From: Gracilaria vermiculophylla | Taxonomy: Eukaryota; Rhodophyta; Florideophyceae; Gracilariales; Gracilariaceae | Direction: 5' to 3' | DNA: 23,655 nucleotides | Assembly: GCA_019155205.2 (NCBI GenBank) | Contig: JAHNZQ020000079.1 | Coordinates: 1,405,007 to 1,428,661, forward strand | Shown: piece by piece, positions 8,901 to 18,983 of the stretch | How the letters are laid out: the number at the start of each line of letters is the position of its first letter | Numbering within the stretch: position 1 is the first letter of the stretch | Translations under genes and position numbers: made by a program | Notes under the pieces: generated by a model | Database searches by the model: none | What the model saw: the letters and a program-made list of their open reading frames with translations, nothing else | What the model was told of the DNA's origin: nothing

Positions 8901-9454
8901 TGTGGTACTGTCAGCCCTCTTTTAGAGGTAGTAAAGCACAACGTCCGTTAGGAGCTTTTGTTGACTCCAAAGGTGCGTGTTCTCATAGGTGGTCTCCGGT
9001 ATCCGCTGTCGCGAGCCCGGTGAATTCTTAAATGGGATCCGCAAACACCAAGTAAATGGGGAGGTTCACTGGGCGGACTATGCTCCTACAGGCGGTGCTA
9101 TGATGCGACATGGGGATCGGTGGCTCAAAAACCTGAGGATGAGCGACGAGAGTCTCCAACTGGAAAAGTAGATGAAGACTCAAGGGCGCTTGTCTTTACT
9201 TCCCCAGAGGTGGAGCTCAACCGGCGTATTAAGTATCAAGCCGGGAGCCCGCCTCGGCAGGTCTTACTACTGTAGTAATTGCCTGCGTAAATTAACTAAA
9301 ATAAATAATAATTCTACCGTCCCTTGAGGAAACTGTAGCGCACGCGGGCAGAGTTATGCACCACGTGGCCCAGCTAATAAAATACGAGCCCTCCTTAGTA
9401 ATATTATGCCATAAGGCCACACCACCATCTTTCCTTAGGAGCCACTGTACTACA
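8901..9454 (-). mobile_element. Solo LTR of the same gypsy family inserted in the integrase core
   Basis: This 554-bp block is homologous over its whole length to the two terminal LTRs and has the same orientation. Flanks AACTG (8896-8900) and AACCG (9455-9459) form a 5-bp target duplication with one change. Integrase reads D-R-F up to the right edge and resumes S-K-S-T-R on the left side when the block and one duplication are skipped. A full copy therefore inserted here and recombined out, leaving one LTR. Confidence 0.9.
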
Positions 9455-9867
9455 AACCGATCGGTGATCACGAGGATAAATCGCTTTCCTTTCTCCGAAT
9501 CGAGCAAAGTTCTCAAAATATCCATGGCCACGATCTTCAAAGGTCTTAAAGGCGGGAACAGGTCGAGCCACGTCTGGTGTTTGCGGATACGCTTCCTAGT
9601 GGCGGCGCACGAGGGGCAATCCGCCACCGTTTGGAAGGCGTCACTAGCCAGGTGCCGCCAATTAAACTCTCTCGTCATGGTGAAATACATGCGTGATCTC
9701 CCGGGGTGCCCATCAAGGCGAGTGTAGTGCGCGAGATACAGCACCCTCGCCCGTGGGTTCATCGGGCGCAAATTTGGAGAGCTCCATCCAGGGAAGCGCG
9801 GCGTATAAGTACGCAGTCGTGGTAACCATCGAATGAAGATATTAGACCATGTATAGTGGCAAGGCAC
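9455..9867 (-). pseudogene. Integrase zinc-binding domain and first catalytic block of the gypsy element
   Basis: About 130 residues contain the H-H-C-C zinc module (YLAHYTRLDGHPG, then CPSCAATR). The first catalytic Asp block follows (IVAMDIL) and then RFILVITDRF, where the solo LTR interrupts. The spacing matches Ty3/gypsy integrases. The N-terminal part of the frame is open, with no stop before the RNase H segment boundary around 9870. Confidence 0.9.
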
Positions 9868-9872
9868 TCCTT

Positions 9873-10500
9873 TCAGTACGTTTGTGTACTCTGCTCTTTC
9901 ATTAACTCCACTATGGTGATAAAGAGCACTTGTTTCTTCTCTTCGACGACGGCCATCATCTCTGGGAGTCTTTTCAACGTGCCTCCAGATTCATAGCATT
10001 TTAAGTACTTTCCCTCGGGTCCTTCTTTCCTGTCGGCGTTCTCGATGCCTAGACACGGAATAGTGTCCTCCAATGGTGGCTTATCTTCTTCTTCGGTAGA
10101 GATACGTGACAGAGCGTCCGCAGCCTGTAGGTTTATGCCAGGGCGGTGGAATTCGTCAGACTCGCACTCCAGAAGGCGAATTATCTTTCTCTCCAGACAA
10201 CCGGAAGCATCAGTCAAGGACAGTATCCGCTTCCATGGGGCGTGGTCCGTCCTCAAGGTGAAAAGCGCGTCTTCCAGTTATGGGCGTAAAAAGAATGCCG
10301 CCCATACGTTGGCGAGACATTCGCTCTTCGAGGGGGAAAAAATAGGTTGCGTCGGTGAATGGCTGCGACTCCAGTATCCTACAGGTTGAATTCCAGCTTC
10401 AGGTTGTTCCTGTTAAAGATCACATCCAAACGGATATTCTCAGGCGTCTGTGTCCAGCACCATTTGGCCGTTCCGCTTCGTGAGAACCATGATCGGTGGC
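9873..10500 (-). pseudogene. RNase H domain of the gypsy element
   Basis: Reading on the minus strand from 10500: GQMVLDTDA, VGYWSRS, SECLANVWA and RTDHAPWKRILSL give the D-E-D acidic residues of Ty3/gypsy RNase H. They are followed by RPGINLQAADALSR, the tether into integrase. A stop follows VLDTDA and there are frame changes between blocks. It degrades the RNA strand during reverse transcription in intact relatives. Confidence 0.85.
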
Positions 10501-11707
10501 TTAATTAATCTCTTCTTCAAGGTGTGAAAAGCTTCGAACTATTCGTCCTTCAAAGCGGCCAATTGCGTCGATTTGTCTCTCTCCAAGAGGCAATTTAACG
10601 GCAAGGCAATACAGGAAAAATTTTGGAACAAACCACCGAAACACATTCCACAACGCCAGGAAAGAGCATTGCTCCATCTGATTTTTGGGAGGCTGAGCTT
10701 CCTTGATTGCATCCCAAGTCTTCGTAAAAACCTGTAGGCGGCCCGGGAGCACATCGTGCCCCAGATAAGGTACCGAGTACTTGATTAAGAAACAATTATC
10801 CTGCTTCAATTTGAGTTCAGCATCCTTCAGGAGTTGAAGTACATGCTTAGCATGCACAAAGTGCTACTCCACGCTGCGGGAATATATTATTACATCGTCA
10901 ATATTTTCCAGGGCGTACTAATACTTCATACTCGACACGATTATGTCCACTGCTCATTGGAACGTAGCGGGTGCATTGTTCAATCCAAATGGCATCCTTC
11001 GGAATCTGAAAATTCCACCATACGAGGTGAATATCAATCGGCACGGGTTCGAACAACAGGCGCGGCTGGGCGGTAGTTCAGAGGGCGTCACCACGGTCCG
11101 TATGGACGATAAAACGCTTGGAAGTACGGCAGGCGCAGAGAACGCGGACGCCCAAGATGTAGGAACGAGGTTGAATTACTTGATGCTTGCTTTCGTCAGT
11201 TTATTGGAATCGTACAGTTCAGCATCTAACTTATAATGTCATATCACGAGCATTAATCGAAGATCATTACAGTCCGTTAACGATGTCCCGCAAATAAACT
11301 AGCTGCAGATCAAACAATTATGATCACATCAACATGATTCCAGCACTTGTGGTGCCATATTTCACAGTAGACGTTGTCTTATTCTTATCGGAAAAATCCG
11401 TTTCAATTTTTGAGTAGCCACTATTGGCATCTAGTGTGGAGAAAATGGACGCACCACCTAGGGAGTTAATACATTCATCCATACGGGGTATTGGACACGA
11501 GTCGCGTACCTTCACCTCGTTGAGGCGCCTATAATAAATGCAGAACCTCAAGGAGCCATCTTTATTGTTTGCAAACAACATCGAGGAGGCCCATTTGGAA
11601 TTATAGAGATCGATAATGTCCTTATCCAACACCCACTGGACCTCATCGCGTTCGAAATCACGCGCATGAAGCCCGGTTCTTCTTGGGAGATGGTGCACGG
11701 ATCTCAC
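10501..11707 (-). pseudogene. Reverse transcriptase domain of the gypsy element, interrupted
   Basis: The N-terminal block (11707-11346) contains KDGSLRFCIYYRRLNEV and FSTLDANSGYSKIE, the latter with the first catalytic Asp. The second block (11040-10501) has RFRRMPFGLNNAPATF, then the catalytic box as NIDDVIIYS in place of Y-x-D-D, then SVPYLGHDV and FLALWNVFRWFVP. Between them about 300 bp (11041-11345) does not belong and looks like an LTR-bearing insertion. Three stops lie between the PATF block and the second frame. Confidence 0.9.
11158..11345 (-). mobile_element. Possible short LTR with primer site inserted in the gypsy RT
   Basis: The block starts TGCTGGAATCATG and ends CGTTCCTACA on the minus strand, with short inverted ends. 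Three bases on, TGGGCGTCCGCG could be complementary to a tRNA 3' end (ending in CCA). This would be a 5' LTR with primer site followed by about 115 bp of leader. No second LTR and no target duplication were found (CAAGA and CTTGT differ), so the call is tentative. Confidence 0.4.
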
Positions 11708-11773
11708 CTAAGATGTCAGCTGGATCTCGTGCTTCGTCAGGCTCACCAGCTCAAGGGTACCAGACCACATGTC

Positions 11774-12688
11774 CTATAAAACGGATGGCATCTCCACTAT
11801 GCTATGGCGATAATCTTTAAATTCTTCCCAAATTTGGAGCTTATCCTGCCAAGTGGCAGTCTTCTCTTCCTCTAGAGTCGTCAATGCCACTTTGGCTTCC
11901 ATATGAGCGATTGCATTGCGCTTAAAAAGGTCTTCCATAGGCGGAAGATGAGCCATTCCTGCAGGGGCGGGTATTTTCAATATGACGACAGATTATTTTT
12001 GGAGCCGCAAAGGCGACTTCTTTAGGCTACTAAGAATAACCCTAAAGCGAATGTTCGGCACTATTTTCGTAGCGCTATTCGCCATCATGGAGTGCTGTTA
12101 AATCGTCAGATGCAAAGTTCCCCGTAGGAATTAGATGCCGAATGCTGAGATATGCACCCAAACTTCGGCCTGACTCCTCGCTGGTATTTCGATACTCTTC
12201 ACCACCCGGAGCTTATTCGAATGCGTCTCATTTGGAAGGTTACCCACTTGAGGTGCATTGGCGTCCGGTTCCGGAGATGCGGACAAGATATCTACAGAAG
12301 TGGCGTTGTGAAACGTCACCTTGCGCAGGTGTGGATATAGTGCACGTACATACCGATGCACAAAAGAAGTGCTCAATATGCTTTTTGCCGCCAAGTTGTT
12401 CGCCACGAGGAACCACACCTTCACCTGTACGGAGCCCAGCCGGAGATACAAAGGTAATGCGTTGAGGATTTTCAATGCTCGACGCGACGCGTTTCGCACC
12501 GTAGGGAGGTTGCCAGTCTTCCAGGAGCCGAGAGCAGACCGCGGGAGCACGTCAGCGTAAGCCAGGTTTGGGCCAGCGCCGGTGTGGAGGATAGCACTCA
12601 TCTTTATGGATGCGAGTGAGGAACATCCGATAAAGGCAAACACCTTATAATTCTCACAGTGACGGATTCGTACAGACAGAGTCCTCAA
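11774..12688 (-). pseudogene. Aspartic protease and linker of the gypsy element
   Basis: The frame 12688-12131 contains ILHTGAGPNLAYADVLP, the active-site block of retroviral-type protease. The catalytic Asp of D-T-G is His here, so the enzyme would be dead. A further 110 residues of protease-like sequence follow, with the ending NKLRVVKSIEIPARSQAEV. A second frame (11980-11774) bridges to RT with EEEKTATWQDKLQIWEEFKDYR, the acidic linker seen before RT in this lineage. Confidence 0.8.
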
Positions 12689-15220
12689 CGGTGTCGAATG
12701 GGTCTAAATGGATGAAGGGGGTCGCCGATTTTGCGTTGACTGTGCAGATGGCTTCTCTCTCTTTTCTAGAGGCGACCTCTGTTGAGCCGAGGCTCGACGG
12801 GAAGGAGACGCGTGGAGCCTCGATGCGTGACCCTGATGGTTTTTCTGATCGGGAGGGGATTGGAGTTCCAGTGTAGGACGGCTGCTGCGGTAGGGCATCG
12901 GTATGGGAAGTGTTCCCCTGAAGTGCAACCGGTTTGGATACTGGACCATGCACTGGCGGTGTATGTGCGAGTGGGACTGGCTGCACTCGAACAGGAAGGA
13001 GATAACCGTAGTTTCGATGAGGGGATTGGATATCGTGATAAGCAGTTCGATAATTTCTGCTCTCCGTTGGCGCTTCTTAAGGTCTCCGTTGGTGTTTCTT
13101 AAGATCTCCGTTGGTGTTTTTTAAGGTCCTGGAAATTCTTCTCTCGTTCCTGCAGGATGGCGGCTCTCAGTGCCGAGGTGAGAGCAGTACAGTGTACTGG
13201 CTCTCATGACAAGCAAATCTTGCAAGGCGGTGGGTAGCCTTGAGGGCTCACAAATCATGCCCTCTGTAAAATTCTGCCGAGGCGTACGAGATAGGAGACG
13301 AGGGTGTCCTCTTCCCAGACCGAGCTACCTGAGATGAGGCGTATGTAAGAGCAAGGGACTCTTGCTCTTTCTTGAGCATGAGCTCGTCGCACTTCTCTGA
13401 GATTCTGGTGTCCATCATTAGGGCAGATCCCCAACGGTTACTCAAGGCTATTGGTTTCTTCAAAAGTAGATAATGGCTGCGGCGAGCGGCACAATGGGTA
13501 TCCCCGTAGAATTCTGCGAAAGGTGCTAGCTCCGTTTAGGTGGTCTTCGGGTGTTTTTTCAAGTGATTACGCACCCTTTCGCGGATTGAGGGATGAAGTC
13601 CCTCGACAGACAACCACGTCAGCCTCCCTTTGGAGTACAAGCGCTCACACCGTAGGGCCGTCGTCCACAACGTTTATGACACCTCCGTTTCGGTCAGTCC
13701 CGTACCCTGTCTACAGGAGCTGACTTTAGCATAAGCATCGGTTATCACCTCATCCATTGCATACATTTTAACGAGGAGATTTACCACCTCGCGGTACGTT
13801 GTTAATATCTCCGTTTCAGGATCATCCACAATGAAGCTCTCCCCCGTGATGCGCGGCTGCACCAGTGAGTGTGCTTGATCTGTGAGGTAGAACTGAAAGC
13901 ACTAGACTACGGCACCTTCATGGAATCCATTGCTTTTACACACCAAACGGAAGCGTGTTAGGAAATTCAACACCAAAATAGAGTCTATGCCTGAGAAGGA
14001 GTGCTTTTTTATTTGAATATCCATGCGGTGCTGGATCATCGTGAGTCATTTAGCGGCCGAAGCGTCGTATAGAGTGGAGCAATCATTCAACCGGTAGCCA
14101 TCATAGACCACCACTTAGGCGAAGAATTCGTAAAGCAGAAAGACCTTCCTGACCCTTGTGCTTTTATCCTTAGGAGGCATACTGTTCTCCGAGCAGGAGC
14201 TGTTTTCGGATTCAAAGTGTGAGCTTCTCTCCGAATCTATTTCTCGCTTTCTACTTTTCTTCCTCCGTTTCTTTCGGCCTCTTTCCTGTAGGTAGTCTGC
14301 GGAGTTGACGATACCCCCACTATTGCGTTTTACCCGAAGAGTATCTTGTCCTTCCCTCCTTGGGTGTAAAACTTTACGTCCGATATCCTGTTCTCCTCCG
14401 GAGGGCGACCGGTTTAAACAATGCATTGCAATATTCTCGAGGTGCTCTCGTTTCCCTACAGCAGTATTCTTTCCTCCTCTGGCGTAGGGGACAGCAGTAT
14501 CCTGTTCCTTTCTGCGCGGAGTGACCCTTGCTGATAAAAAAAGAGAACTTCTGCTATACGGAAGAATGAATTTGAAACGCTGCTGCAAAGAGCAGCCAAC
14601 CAGTTTGGTGACTAACCTCCATATGGATAAGATCTGAAACCACATTTAAAACGGAGCCCGAATCCAGCAAGAAATCCACGGCCAGATGAGCACTCTCCGA
14701 TGCGATTTCTTCTACAAGAGCGTGGCAGAACGCTGCGAAATGTGCCTCGATACCTGCAAGGATTCTTTCGACCAGCTCATGTAAGACCCAATCCGTAAGG
14801 CGTGGGGCCAGTGAATCCATGAGGAGGTATCCTCCCGATTTTCTCGCCACTGAAGTTCCTGAGGTGGCGATGGCGATGCCGTGTGCGGTTCTTCAACCTC
14901 CACGTCGGCGTCCTCCAGAGATACCGCGCGGGATTCCGCTTTCCTCCGATCATGCTCTCTCCTGAGGCGATTCCTAGAACGCTCTACATGCGGGCGAGGG
15001 TTTCTAAGCAGACTTTAAGGGTCCCCCACTTTGACGGCCAGTTTCTAGGGAGTGCTGTGCGTGCTATGCCCACCGACGGAGTCGCTTGCCTGAGAACTCT
15101 GAAAAGGGTTTCCATTGGGGGTTCCGAGGGTTTCATACAAGAGTAGGTCGAAGGGGGGTGGGGGGGCGTTTCCTTCCACTTTCGGATCCTTCTAAGGACG
15201 ACCTCCACCGTCGGGTTCAA
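12689..15220 (-). pseudogene. gag of the gypsy element, degenerate
   Basis: A possible start at 15220 (MNPTVEVVLRRIRKWKE) leads to a basic helical stretch near 14900-14990. A highly charged segment follows near 14170-14290 (RGRKKRRKKSRKREIDSE). The capsid-like core is clearest: FSGIDSILVLNFLTRFRLVC near 13950-14020, YREVVNLLVKMYAMDEVITDAY in one frame near 13735-13805, then LTWLSVEGLHPSIRERVRNH near 13560-13625. A proline-rich linker (12986-12690) leads to protease. Several frameshifts and stops break it. Gag forms the particle that packages element RNA. Confidence 0.75.
13062..13127. repeat. Three tandem copies of a 22-bp unit in gag
   Basis: CTCCGTTGGCGCTTCTTAAG and its neighbour recur three times with period 22 and two or three substitutions per copy. 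Because 22 is not a multiple of three, each unit changes the reading frame of gag, so the expansion is probably after the gene lost function. Confidence 0.7.
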
Positions 15221-15288
15221 AGAGATGCAGACTAAAAACGCTGTTCTGTAGTGACTCTTGTAATTCCTTTAGGAAACTGACCTTCTAA

Positions 15289-15300
15289 GTCTGGAGACCA
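15289..15300 (-). other. Primer binding site of the gypsy element
   Basis: The minus strand reads TGGTCTCCAGAC two bases after the CA of the 5' LTR. TGG pairs with the universal CCA end of a tRNA; the complement GTCTGGAGACCA would be the tRNA 3' end. I cannot name the tRNA. Confidence 0.65.
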
Positions 15301-15302
15301 GT

Positions 15303-15857
15303 TGTGGAACCTTCAGTTCTCCTTTCGAATTAGTAGCGCACAATATCCGTTAGTAGTTTTTGATGACTCCATAGGGACCAGTTCCTAAATGTGGTCTCCG
15401 GTTATTACGGCCACGAGCCGAGGAAGCCCTTAAAGAGGGTCCGCCAGCACCATGCGAAGAAGGAGGTTCACTGGGTGGACAACACTCCCGCAGGCGCTGC
15501 ATAGAGGCAACCTGAGGATCGGTGGCCTAGAAACCTGAAGGCGTTTGACAAGATTCTCCAACCGAAAAAAGTAGAGCAGGACTCAAGAGTGCCTGCATTA
15601 CTCCCCCCACTGGTGAAGCACGACTCGTAGATTACGCACCATACCAGGAGCCCGTCTCAACAGGTCTCTCTAATGTAATAAATACCTGCAACAATTAAAT
15701 ATTATATATCTAAATTTTTGAATTATTCAGGAGTACAGTAGCACATATGGGCCGAGTAATGCACCACACGGCTCAGTAAATAAAATAAGAACCCTCCCTA
15801 GGAATATCCCGTCGTAAAGTCTCATGAAAATATCACCTTAGGATCCACTGTACTACA
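15303..15857 (-). repeat. 5' LTR of the Ty3/gypsy element
   Basis: It is 555 bp, homologous to 4152-4706 and 8901-9454. On the minus strand it opens TGTAGTACAGTGGATCC and ends GGTTCCACA. Its outer end meets the target duplication CTGTA, which overlaps the first bases of the copia-2 LTR. Confidence 0.9.
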
Positions 15858-15858
15858 C

Positions 15859-16232
15859 TGTAGATAAACAATTGACACTGTGTTTCGACATTGTGCGGGG
15901 TTGACGTCACAGATACGCCAGGAATATAAGGGTTGGTTCAGCACGAAGCTGGGAAGTCTCAATTCCGTTCTTTCACCGCTGCCGCTTCTCTCTTTTATTT
16001 TCTAGACCTAAGGCTGGGCCTATATGGCATGGACCTGCGACCTTACGCAAAGGATATCATACTGACAATCACATTGGAAAGGTCACACCTTTTTGTCGTT
16101 GTATTATGCAATACAAAGTCTTTTTAATTTAGTGCAGGGCATTCTTCAATGATCCTTGTATTAGGCAGTATAAAATCTTCGTAATCATTGCAGAGAATTT
16201 TTATAACGCTCCTTTTTTGCATGTATTATACA
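15859..16232 (-). repeat. 3' LTR of Ty1/copia family 2
   Basis: On the minus strand the block starts TGTATAATACATGC directly after the purine tract GTGCGGGG (16233-16240), and ends CAATTGTTTATCTACA: TG...CA ends with a TGTA/TACA inverted pair. It lies 120 bp after the stop of copia-2 pol, as a 3' LTR should. A TATAAAAA box (16198-16205) and repeated TGCATAATAC-like motifs suit a promoter. No partner LTR is in the window. Confidence 0.6.
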
Positions 16233-16351
16233 CCCCGCACTTGCAGCAAGCTATTTGTTACAACTATTACGTTTATGAGTCACTGTTGAGGCAAAAAAAT
16301 CTATTATCCGGTAGCATCAGTAGGCTAGTTATGCAAATTCGATTCAGCTGT

Positions 16352-17227
16352 CTAGGCCCGGTTATATTTTGTTAGAGCGTCAGAAATGCTAACCTTTAAT
16401 TGTATCCAGTGAAGAGTATCTATCTCATTAGCCTCAAATGAGTCTCTCAATCGTCGCTTATTTTGTCTCAGCCTGTATTCTTTTCCTTCATGCAGCATGG
16501 TAGTGGTGTCAAACAATCCTTTAAAACCAACGTTTAAGACATGGGGAAACTTTTCAGTAAGCAAGGAAGACTTGAGTATGGATTTCAGGAGGAACCCTCT
16601 GTTATGAGCCTACGTGCAAGCAATTATCTCTGCTCCATATGATGAGTACGATACGCTCTTCTGCCTTGCATTTGACCAGGCGATGATATGTTTGATCGTT
16701 GCGTCATTCTATGTTCAGTATCGCATAAAAATATTACTCCCGTTTGTCCCTTTATCTGGTGAGGTGAAATGTTGAACGATTCGTCCGAGAAGGAAATTAC
16801 TCCAGCTGCATCAATCTTTCGTATAGGGTGCTGAAAAGTAAAAAAGGGTCGGAGGTTTCTGAACTCATGTAGCATCTTGTTAGCTTCAACTTAACTAGAG
16901 ACTGTCAGTCCACTCATCGTTTACTGCATCAAGGAACCAAAGAAAGCAGCTTGTGGTAATGATCCGTATCTTAACCAGATGAACTTTTCTGCCATTGTAC
17001 GATATGCTCGAGTCTCATGAAACTGTGCGGCGCCTTTCCGCATAGCTTTGCGCGTCTTGCTGATATTTACCGACTTAGTAGAGTTCGAATATTCTTGCAT
17101 AGAAAGTTTAATAGTGAAAAAATTTTGTATTTTTTAATTCTGCATCCATTAAAATTGATTTCCTTGTAAATGATTGTTTTTGCTGACACGAAAACATTTT
17201 TCAATGTCCATGGAAAAGTCTCACATG
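16352..17227 (-). pseudogene. Copia family 2 pol, RT end and RNase H
   Basis: The minus strand continues RT from the piggyBac edge with CFRVSK, FNGCRI, MQEYSNS, AAQFHETRAYRTMAEKFIW and GSLPQAAFFGSLMQ. RNase H follows: ISFSDESFNISPHQ (first acidic block), GLFDTTTMLHEGKEYRLRQ, RLRDSFEANEIDTLHWIQ and ISDALTKYN at the C-terminus before the stop at 16352. These are the Ty1/copia RNase H landmarks. Stops and frameshifts are scattered through it. Confidence 0.85.
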
Positions 17228-17246
17228 CCCTAGTATCTATCTGGTC

Positions 17247-17299
17247 GGTGCGCTGACCTCATATGAGGTCATACGGACCTCATATGAGGTTAGCGCACC
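17247..17299. repeat. 53-bp subterminal palindrome at the left end of the piggyBac-type element
   Basis: Two copies of the self-complementary ACCTCATATGAGGT lie 8 bases apart. They are framed by GGTGCGCT on the left and AGCGCACC on the right, so the whole block can fold back on itself. The right end of the element has one copy only (18946-18961). Such repeats are candidate transposase-binding sites. Confidence 0.85.
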
Positions 17300-17776
17300 A
17301 TCACGCAAAATTAAAAATAAAAAATTGGAATTTGATCCGTAGGCCAATATTTTGGAAATTTTAAAATTAAAAACCTGTTACCCAGGATTGCCTGTGTACA
17401 ATAAATAGTTGTAGACCACGCCATGGGCTACTACAGCAGCTTAAGTGGTCATTGGACTACATGCGAGCAACTAATCCTGAGTTCGAACCTCGCTGGGTTT
17501 CTAAAAACTCAAAAACTCCTTCGAGAGCTCGACTAATTCTAGAAATATTTAAACTCTCAGAACGTTTTCAACACCCACTTGAACAGCAGACAGAATAAGG
17601 TGACATCTGTTAAAGGGGCAGTTTTGTAGTAGAGTTTAAATAATTTTTTGCAAGTCAAAATAACGCTAATTGAACTAGTAGAGGGCCATAGGTAAAAGAC
17701 CTTTTGCTCAATAATTGCATAGAAATGTTGTATTTTACTTAAAAAACGAATGTTGTCAACGTCGATGACATTTATT
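17300..17776. other. Non-coding 3' part of the piggyBac-type element
   Basis: An AT-rich stretch between the left terminal repeat and the transposase stop. It includes an isolated box B-like GTTCGAACC at 17481-17489 but no tRNA fold. Confidence 0.4.
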
Positions 17777-18777
17777 TTAGATACTGTGCTTCTCTATACC
17801 GTGACACTCTTCAATGTGTTTCATAAAACAATCTCTGTTCGTACCAGTGTGACATAAAAACACTTCTTTTTCTTTCCTTGAATAGCATCCAAAACACAAA
17901 AACTGCGATTTAGTATTACGTCTGCAATACTTGCATCGTCCTTGATATAAAGCTTTCGCAATCATTCCATGTTTTGCTTTCTTTCTTCTGTTGGTTTGCA
18001 TTAAAAGCAATCCAATGCCAGCAAACCCTGGCTGTTCATTATTAGTTTCATTTTCCTGTTCATTTCTGTTCATTAATCCAGTGGTATCCCAAGTATTATC
18101 TATTAGCTCATAAGCCAGCTCGCAATAAAAGTGATGTGGTCGTTTAACGCTTCTGCGTCCATTTGCTGCTTTATACAGATTCCATGCATCCACAATTCAA
18201 ATTGCGAAAAATGTAGCAGTTGACTCTCTTTCCCTTCTATTTTATTTTCCAGATCTAAAACATCCTGTCGGTATCTATCATGGCGATCGATCATTGAACA
18301 TGTTTTGTAGTATTTTTCACTAATCTCAGGAATTGCAACCTCAAATTCCATTTTCTTAGAAATGGTTTACTCCCATCTCCATCTCTCCGTAAAAATTGGA
18401 GTACCAGGCAAAACTTGCATATTTGGTGGTGTAAAAATCGCTTCTTTTTCAGCAGACTCGATGTTACTCGCGTCAATCGACTGATTTAGTTCTTTTGCAG
18501 CGTTCGGGGTCTCGTGAATACCGGTACCGATTTTGACACTGGTTAAAGGCAGAGTAACTTCTTTCTCACGATTGGGTAAAACAATTTTTATCGTCAAGAA
18601 TGTCAGATTTTTATTGCTGATTCTGCGAACATCAACATTTTGAACTATTTCTTTGACGGTTGTGGACTTGATCAAAAATCCATAACAGCGTTTAAGTTCT
18701 GCGTCACTGGTAACCAGGCGAGCGCGGCTGTTTACAGTTGTTCCAGCAGTTCTGCGAAGATCTGTGGACGATGCCAT
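17777..18777 (-). pseudogene. piggyBac-type transposase, catalytic centre deleted
   Basis: An N-terminal frame of 136 codons starts at 18777 and ends at TAA (18367-18369). The same frame resumes with EISEKYYKTCSMIDRHDRYR, matching the region of the third catalytic Asp (usual VD..D). A frameshift near 18190 leads from HFSQFELWM into the tail frame. That frame ends in a cysteine-rich domain (CKYCRRN, FLCFGC, FLC, CFMKHIEECH) typical of piggyBac C-termini. Compared with the family (about 590 residues) roughly 290 residues with the first two catalytic Asp are missing at the junction near 18352-18370. The product could not cut DNA. Confidence 0.8.
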
Positions 18778-18983
18778 AGTTTACGAATGTTTTTGACGGC
18801 TCTGATTGATGTAACAGTCACAAATCACCCCTTGTTGTTGTGGACACAGTTCAGCGCTGCCGGCGTTGACAACAGTATAATGATATCAGAACAAAAAAAA
18901 GGAAAAGTTTTAATGTTTTCACCTAATTACAAAGAAACTAATGTTGACCTCATATGAGGTCGCTGGCCAGATAGACACTAGAG

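Larger units (their letters stand above)
4152..15857 (-). mobile_element. Full-length chromodomain Ty3/gypsy retrotransposon, decayed
   Basis: The ends are two 555-bp LTRs (4152-4706 and 15303-15857), each starting TGTAGTACAGTGGATC and ending in CCACA on the minus strand. Flanks are CTGTT (4147-4151) and CTGTA (15858-15862), a 5-bp target duplication with one change. A primer site adjoins the right LTR and a polypurine tract adjoins the left. Internal order on the minus strand is gag, protease, RT, RNase H, integrase, chromodomain, then an antisense gene. At 11.7 kb it is long for this superfamily, because of the extra gene and three later insertions. Over the first 83 aligned bases the LTRs agree at about 67 positions, so it is old. 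Confidence 0.9.
17228..18983 (-). mobile_element. Internally deleted piggyBac-type DNA transposon inserted in copia-2 RT
   Basis: The terminal inverted repeats begin CCCTAGTATCTATCTGG (left) and CTCTAGTGTCTATCTGG (right, reverse complement), and each continues into GACCTCATATGAGGTC. CCCTAG ends are typical of piggyBac. The transposase relic lies inside on the minus strand. Copia-2 RT is readable on both sides, so this was an insertion. The flanks are CATG and AATT, so the TTAA target expected of the family is not preserved. About 1.76 kb remains of an expected 2.5 kb. Confidence 0.85.

Noticed and set aside
17222..17227. TTAA target duplication for the piggyBac-type element
   Set aside because: The flanks read CATG and AATT, so the expected TTAA is not seen; the assignment rests on terminal repeats and transposase instead.
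17412..17500. tRNA-like sequence with box B GTTCGAACC and a partly paired T-arm
   Set aside because: No acceptor stem or D-arm pairs acceptably and the spacing to a possible box A is wrong, so it is neither a tRNA nor a provable SINE.
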